Positions 5,858-9,280 of a stretch of 9,280 bases of DNA are shown here, in pieces (the stretch's first letter is position 1; every line of letters begins with the position of its first letter). The stretch is taken from NCBI GenBank assembly GCA_021823365.1, contig JAKAOD010000092.1, positions 1-9,280 on the forward strand, read 5' to 3'. Origin of the DNA: Actinomycetes bacterium (GTDB lineage: Bacteria > Actinomycetota > Acidimicrobiia > Acidimicrobiales > Bog-793). Both the position numbers and the translations under genes were made by a program. A model generated the notes under the pieces. That model saw nothing but the letters and a program-made list of their open reading frames with translations, searched no databases and had not been told where the DNA came from.

Positions 5858-5875
5858 CGCGGCCACCTGGCCGCG
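5858..5875. promoter_or_regulatory. Perfect 18-bp inverted repeat between divergent promoters, possible operator
   Basis: CGCGGCCACCTGGCCGCG has two perfect 8-bp arms with a 2-bp centre. It lies between the deacetylase -10 box (5847-5852) and the DUF6049 -10 box (5887-5892), so a bound protein could cover the upstream parts of both promoters. No regulator gene is adjacent. GC-rich DNA raises the chance of such palindromes, but the length and placement are notable. Confidence 0.45.
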
Positions 5876-5886
5876 CGGCGCACCGG

Positions 5887-5892
5887 TAGGCT
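5887..5892 (+). promoter_or_regulatory. Candidate -10 box of the DUF6049-murJ operon
   Basis: TAGGCT predicts a start near 5899, giving a leader of about 34 nt before GTG at 5933. Unlike the four leaderless-type genes, this leader contains Shine-Dalgarno-like sequence: GGAGGA at 5905-5910 and GGAGG at 5917-5921, the latter 11 nt from the start codon. No clear -35 is seen. Confidence 0.45.
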
Positions 5893-5932
5893 CCGCCTCT
5901 GTTCGGAGGACCGATCGGAGGACGAGACCGCC

Positions 5933-8179
5933 GTGCCGAACGCCTCGTGCCCCCGTGCCGGCGCAGGGTCCCGACCCGCCCGCGATCACCGGGGAGCCGG
6001 ACCCCGGCAGCCCCGGCCGGCGCGCGCCCGCCGGACGGCCGCCGCGCTCGCCGTCGGCCCGGTCCTCGCCGTGGCGGCACTCGCCGGGCTGGCTCCGGCT
6101 GCGTCGGCCTCCCGCCGCCACTCGCTGCCGGCCCCGGTGACGCGCTCGGTGATCACCGTCGCCGCCCAGACCTCCTGGGTGCAGGGCCGATCGGGGCTCT
6201 ACCTCCGCCTCGACGTGCGCTCGCCGCTCCCGGCTGCACGCCTCGGGCTGAAGTTCGCCCTCTACTCGCGCCTCACCAGCCGGTACGCCTTCGACCAGTC
6301 CGTGAACGGCACAGAGCCGCCGAGCGAGCTGCCCGTCGACACGCCACCCACGATCCCGCTCGGCGAGCTCGACCGACGGGCACGCGTCACGGGCGGCGTC
6401 GCCACCGTGGTCACGGTCCACTTCCCGGTCACGACCGGTCAGGAGGCAGGCGGCGGTGCCTTCGCTCCGGCGAGCGCATCGCCGACCCTCGGGCTCGACT
6501 GCGGCGTGACCTGCGACGGCGTCTACCCCCTCGAGGCGGCGCTCGTCGACACGGCAGGCGGCACGCCGCTCTCGACCATCACGACCCATCTCATCTACAC
6601 CGCGGGCAGCGCGGGCACCCTGCCGCTCGGAGTGGCGCTGGTCCTCCCCGCCGGCACGACCCCCGTGCTGCGCGCTGACGGACGACCGGCGCTAGGCAAG
6701 CGCCAGCTCACGCGACTCGCCGACCTCCTCGACCCGATCGCGGCGAACCCTCGCGCCCGGCTCACTCTCGACCTCGCCCCGCAGCTGCTCGAAGCGCTCC
6801 AGCGTGACGGCTCGCGGCAAGGCGTCGCCGAGCTCGCGGCCTTGCGGAAGCTGTTCGGCGTCCGACCGGACGCGAGCGCCCCGAGCCGCCACGAGACGCT
6901 CGGCGCGCCGTTCGCAGCCGTCGAGCCCACGGCGCTCACCTCCGCCGGCGCCGGTGGCGAGCTGGAGCTCCAGCTCGCCCGGGGGGCGCAGGTGCTCGCG
7001 TCCGCGCTCGGGCTCGCAAGCTCGCCCGAGCCCTACGTCGTGGGCTCGGGGCTCGACCGAGCCGCGCTGCAGCTCCTCGAGCGCGACGGCGTCGGCGAGC
7101 TCGTGCTGCCCTCGGCCGACGCGACGACCCTGCCGGGAACGCCGGCGCTGACGTCGACCATGACCTCGCCGTTCCGCCTCGTCCTCCGCCCGACCGCCAA
7201 CGGCGGCACGTCCGGGATCGAGGCGTTCGCCGCCGACCCGGGCCTCGCCGGCCGATTCAGCGCCGAACCGTCCGACCCCGTCCTCGCCGCCCACCAGCTC
7301 CTCGCCGAGCTGGCCGAGATCTACTTCGACGCCCCTTACGGGCGAGCGCGCCGAGCCGTGGTGGTCGACCCAGTCGGTTGGGCGCCGAACGCCCGCTTCC
7401 TCTCGACGCTCCTCGCCGGGCTCTCCCCCAGCCCGGTGCTCGCGACGCTCACCCTCACCCAGGCGTTCGCAGCCGTGCCCGTCGGGGGAAACGGCGCGCC
7501 GCCCGTCGAGCAGCTCGTGCGCGACGGCGCCGTCGCCGCTCGAGACCGCCTCTCGGGCCACGAGGTCGCCTCGGAACGGAGAGTGATCGCCGTCGTTCGC
7601 TCGGTGCTTCCCGGCGACGCCGGCCTGCTCTCCCGGCTCGAGGACGCCGTGCTCCTCGGCGAGTCGGCCGGCCTCCGCAGCACGGCCCGGGCCGCCTACC
7701 AGGCCGTGCCTCGCCGGGCCGAGCGCGGCCTTTCGCACCTGATCAAGCTGCCGGCCGGGCGCACCGTCACGCTCACCTCGCGCACGGGCAAGATTCCCGT
7801 GAGCTTCGTGTCCACCTCGCGCTTCGCGGTGCACGCGGTCGTCGAGCTGAGCGACCCGGCGCTCAGCTTCGGCGCCGCGGGCAGGGGTCCTCGGCCGATC
7901 GTGCTCGCCGGGAAGACGACCGACCGCGACTACCAGGTCGCAGCTCGGATCTCCGGCGACTCGCGTCTCGTCGTGCGCCTCCTCTCGCCCGTCGGCGGCA
8001 AGGTGCTGTTCGTCGCCTCGTTCAGCGTGCGCTCGACCTTCGTGTCCGCAGAGGCGGTCGCCCTCTCCATCGGCGCCGTTCTCGTGCTCGCCGCGTGGTG
8101 GCTTCGATCGCTGCTACGCCGGCGGCGCGCAGCCTCCCGTAGGACCGCGGACGCGGGCGAGCCGCCCGTCGTGGCGTGA
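5933..8179 (+). CDS. DUF6049 family secreted, membrane-anchored envelope protein
   Basis: This 748-residue protein looks like the actinobacterial DUF6049 family encoded just upstream of murJ (Rv3909 of M. tuberculosis is the case I recall). Residues 1-35 are basic, 36-56 hydrophobic, and an ASA/S cleavage site falls after residue 59, so it is a signal peptide with a long n-region. The body (60-703) is predicted extracytoplasmic, with a strand-rich first part containing a CGVTC pair (C190, C194) that could form a disulfide. No catalytic motif is recognised. A transmembrane helix at about 706-724 is followed by RSLLRRRR and a short cytoplasmic tail, giving N-out/C-in topology. The start at GTG 5933 is the first in frame with a leader Shine-Dalgarno, though a later start cannot be excluded. 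Overlap with murJ (GTGA) suggests a coupled role in wall synthesis or export. The function is unknown. Confidence 0.85.
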   Translation: MPNASCPRAGAGSRPARDHRGAGPRQPRPARARRTAAALAVGPVLAVAALAGLAPAASASRRHSLPAPVTRSVITVAAQTSWVQGRSGLYLRLDVRSPLPAARLGLKFALYSRLTSRYAFDQSVNGTEPPSELPVDTPPTIPLGELDRRARVTGGVATVVTVHFPVTTGQEAGGGAFAPASASPTLGLDCGVTCDGVYPLEAALVDTAGGTPLSTITTHLIYTAGSAGTLPLGVALVLPAGTTPVLRADGRPALGKRQLTRLADLLDPIAANPRARLTLDLAPQLLEALQRDGSRQGVAELAALRKLFGVRPDASAPSRHETLGAPFAAVEPTALTSAGAGGELELQLARGAQVLASALGLASSPEPYVVGSGLDRAALQLLERDGVGELVLPSADATTLPGTPALTSTMTSPFRLVLRPTANGGTSGIEAFAADPGLAGRFSAEPSDPVLAAHQLLAELAEIYFDAPYGRARRAVVVDPVGWAPNARFLSTLLAGLSPSPVLATLTLTQAFAAVPVGGNGAPPVEQLVRDGAVAARDRLSGHEVASERRVIAVVRSVLPGDAGLLSRLEDAVLLGESAGLRSTARAAYQAVPRRAERGLSHLIKLPAGRTVTLTSRTGKIPVSFVSTSRFAVHAVVELSDPALSFGAAGRGPRPIVLAGKTTDRDYQVAARISGDSRLVVRLLSPVGGKVLFVASFSVRSTFVSAEAVALSIGAVLVLAAWWLRSLLRRRRAASRRTADAGEPPVVA

Positions 8180-9280
8180 GCAGGCCCCCGCTCTCGTTCC
8201 CCGCGCCCACGCCGCGGGCCGAGGGGCTGCTGCGCGGCCAGGCGCGACCGAAGGCGCGGGGTCCGGGGAGCCGGCGGGCGCAGCTCGACCGGGCCTCCTT
8301 CGGCACCGCAGCGGGGACGCTGCTGTCACGCGTCACCGGTCTGCTCCGCCTCATCGCGCTGGCGGCCGCGCTCGGCGGCGCGAGCCTCGCCAACGGCTTC
8401 AACCTCGCGAACAGCACGCCGAACATGGTCCACGACCTCGTCATCGGCGGGATCCTGTCGGCGACCTTCGTCCCGGTCTTCGTGGAGCGCCTCGCCTCCG
8501 GGCGGCCGCGGGAAGCGGCGCAGTCCATCTCGGCGGTCGTCACGCTGTCCCTCGCCGTGCTGGCAGCCGCCTCCATCCTCCTCGCCGTGCTCGCGCCCGA
8601 GGTCGTCGACGCCTACACCTCCGGCGCCTCGGCTGCGAGCCCGGCGGCCCGGGCCGTCGCGATCGAGCTCCTCCGGTGGTTCGCGCCGCAGGTCTTCTTC
8701 TACGGACTGGTCAGCCTGGTCGAGGCGGTGCTCGCCACCCGGGACCGCTTCGCCGTCGTCGGCGTCGTCCCGGTGCTCAACAACCTCGTCGCGATCGGTG
8801 TCCTCGTCGCCTTCGCCCTCGCCGCGCACCATCTCGCCGTCCAGGGTGCCGTACCGATCTCCGCCATCCGTCACGAGCAGGGGCTGGTCACCCTGCTCGG
8901 GCTCGGCACCACGCTGGGCGTCGCCGTCCAGGCGCTCGCCCTCCTCCCGTCCCTCGCCCGCTCGGGCGTGCGGCTCCGGCTCGTGTGGCGACCACGGGAC
9001 CCGGCGATCAGGAGGATCGTCGCGTTGTCGGGGTGGACCTTCGGCTTCGTCGTCGCCAACCAGGTCGCCGTGTTCGTCGTGCTCGCGCTCGAGTACCACC
9101 TCGGGGGCGGGAGCGTCAGCGCGTACACCTATGCCTACCAGTTCTTCACCTTCCCCTTCGCCGTCGTCGCCGTGTCGGTGATGAACGTCGCGAGCCCCGA
9201 CATGGCACGGGCGTTCGGGTCCGGTCGCCTCGCGCTGCTCGGCCGGCGCGTCTCCCGGGCGACCCGCCAGACCCTCGCGC
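8176..9280 (+). CDS. murJ: MurJ/MviN lipid II flippase, N-terminal part (3' end outside window)
   Basis: MurJ moves lipid II across the cytoplasmic membrane for peptidoglycan synthesis (MOP superfamily, about 14 membrane helices). The open frame runs 368 codons to the window end with no stop. A Pro/Arg-rich cytoplasmic extension (1-38) precedes SFGTAAGTLLSRVTGLLRL; R52 and R58 keep the six-residue spacing of the conserved R18/R24 of E. coli. Then come NGFNLANSTPN (73-83) and GGILSATFVPVFVERLASG, typical MurJ text, and several hydrophobic helices to the end. GTG at 8176 overlaps the DUF6049 TGA as GTGA. There is no good Shine-Dalgarno, so translational coupling is likely. Actinobacterial MurJ may carry a C-terminal pseudokinase-like region, but that part is not visible. 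By my alignment, positions equivalent to E. coli D39 and R52 are N73 and H86 here. Confidence 0.93.
   Translation, partial: MSRPPLSFPAPTPRAEGLLRGQARPKARGPGSRRAQLDRASFGTAAGTLLSRVTGLLRLIALAAALGGASLANGFNLANSTPNMVHDLVIGGILSATFVPVFVERLASGRPREAAQSISAVVTLSLAVLAAASILLAVLAPEVVDAYTSGASAASPAARAVAIELLRWFAPQVFFYGLVSLVEAVLATRDRFAVVGVVPVLNNLVAIGVLVAFALAAHHLAVQGAVPISAIRHEQGLVTLLGLGTTLGVAVQALALLPSLARSGVRLRLVWRPRDPAIRRIVALSGWTFGFVVANQVAVFVVLALEYHLGGGSVSAYTYAYQFFTFPFAVVAVSVMNVASPDMARAFGSGRLALLGRRVSRATRQTLA

Noticed and set aside
5841..6080. N-terminal extension of the deacetylase to 6080
   Set aside because: It would cross the divergent promoter region and the DUF6049 signal peptide. The family start and the TACGTT box both support GTG at 5840.
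6692..7834. Minus-strand open frame of 380 codons opposite DUF6049
   Set aside because: It is low-complexity antisense reading with no ribosome-binding site or domain.
8326..9099. Minus-strand open frame of 257 codons opposite murJ, rich in Asp/Glu/Arg
   Set aside because: Its acidic and basic repeats are what the reverse complement of hydrophobic GC-rich membrane-protein codons produces; murJ on the plus strand is clear.
1..9280. Search for a CRISPR array, insertion sequence, attachment site, tRNA or defence/mobile cluster
   Set aside because: No spaced repeats, transposase or integrase motifs, terminal inverted repeats, tRNA-like folds or defence-type genes were seen, and all coding space is filled by core genes.

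Overview
This is a 9.3 kb stretch of very GC-rich chromosome. Strong G/C bias at third codon positions, frequent GTG starts and the gene content all point to an actinobacterium (Actinomycetota). The neighbourhood recalls the origin-proximal part of the Mycobacterium chromosome: rpsF-ssb, a DUF5318 gene, PadR-ino1, and pcnA near DUF6049-murJ. The high GC and the regular leaderless-type promoters would fit a deep-branching lineage such as Acidimicrobiia, but that class assignment is inference. I see no insertion sequences, CRISPR arrays, tRNA/rRNA genes, integrases or phage genes. This is core chromosome rather than an island.

Layout. The minus-strand block at 1-1183 reads DUF5318 zinc-ribbon protein, then rpsF (ribosomal protein S6), then ssb (single-strand DNA-binding protein, cut by the window start). 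A structured leader lies just upstream of rpsF. The 185-bp divergent region at 1184-1368 holds two leaderless-type promoters, a 23-bp tandem repeat and an AT-rich palindrome that may be a PadR operator. On the plus strand a PadR-family regulator overlaps ino1 (inositol-3-phosphate synthase) by one base. A GC-rich hairpin follows, then pcnA (CCA-adding tRNA nucleotidyltransferase) with its own leaderless-type promoter. pcnA converges on a minus-strand histone-deacetylase-family amidohydrolase, and the two stop codons share one CTAG. A 92-bp divergent region at 5841-5932 carries a perfect 8-bp-arm palindrome between two candidate promoters. To its right, a large secreted and membrane-anchored DUF6049 protein overlaps murJ (lipid II flippase, cut by the window end) by GTGA.

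How the genes work together. The left block is translation and replication housekeeping. PadR-ino1 looks like a self-regulated unit feeding myo-inositol to phosphatidylinositol and, in many actinobacteria, mycothiol. pcnA matures tRNA 3' ends. DUF6049-murJ is a coupled cell-envelope pair. No clearly new defence or metabolic system is visible. The points most worth a second look are four genes with a TAnnnT box exactly 6 nt before a GTG start, the folded rpsF leader, the two palindromes in divergent promoter regions, the enlarged wing of PadR, altered residues in MurJ, and the deacetylase gene between pcnA and the envelope operon.
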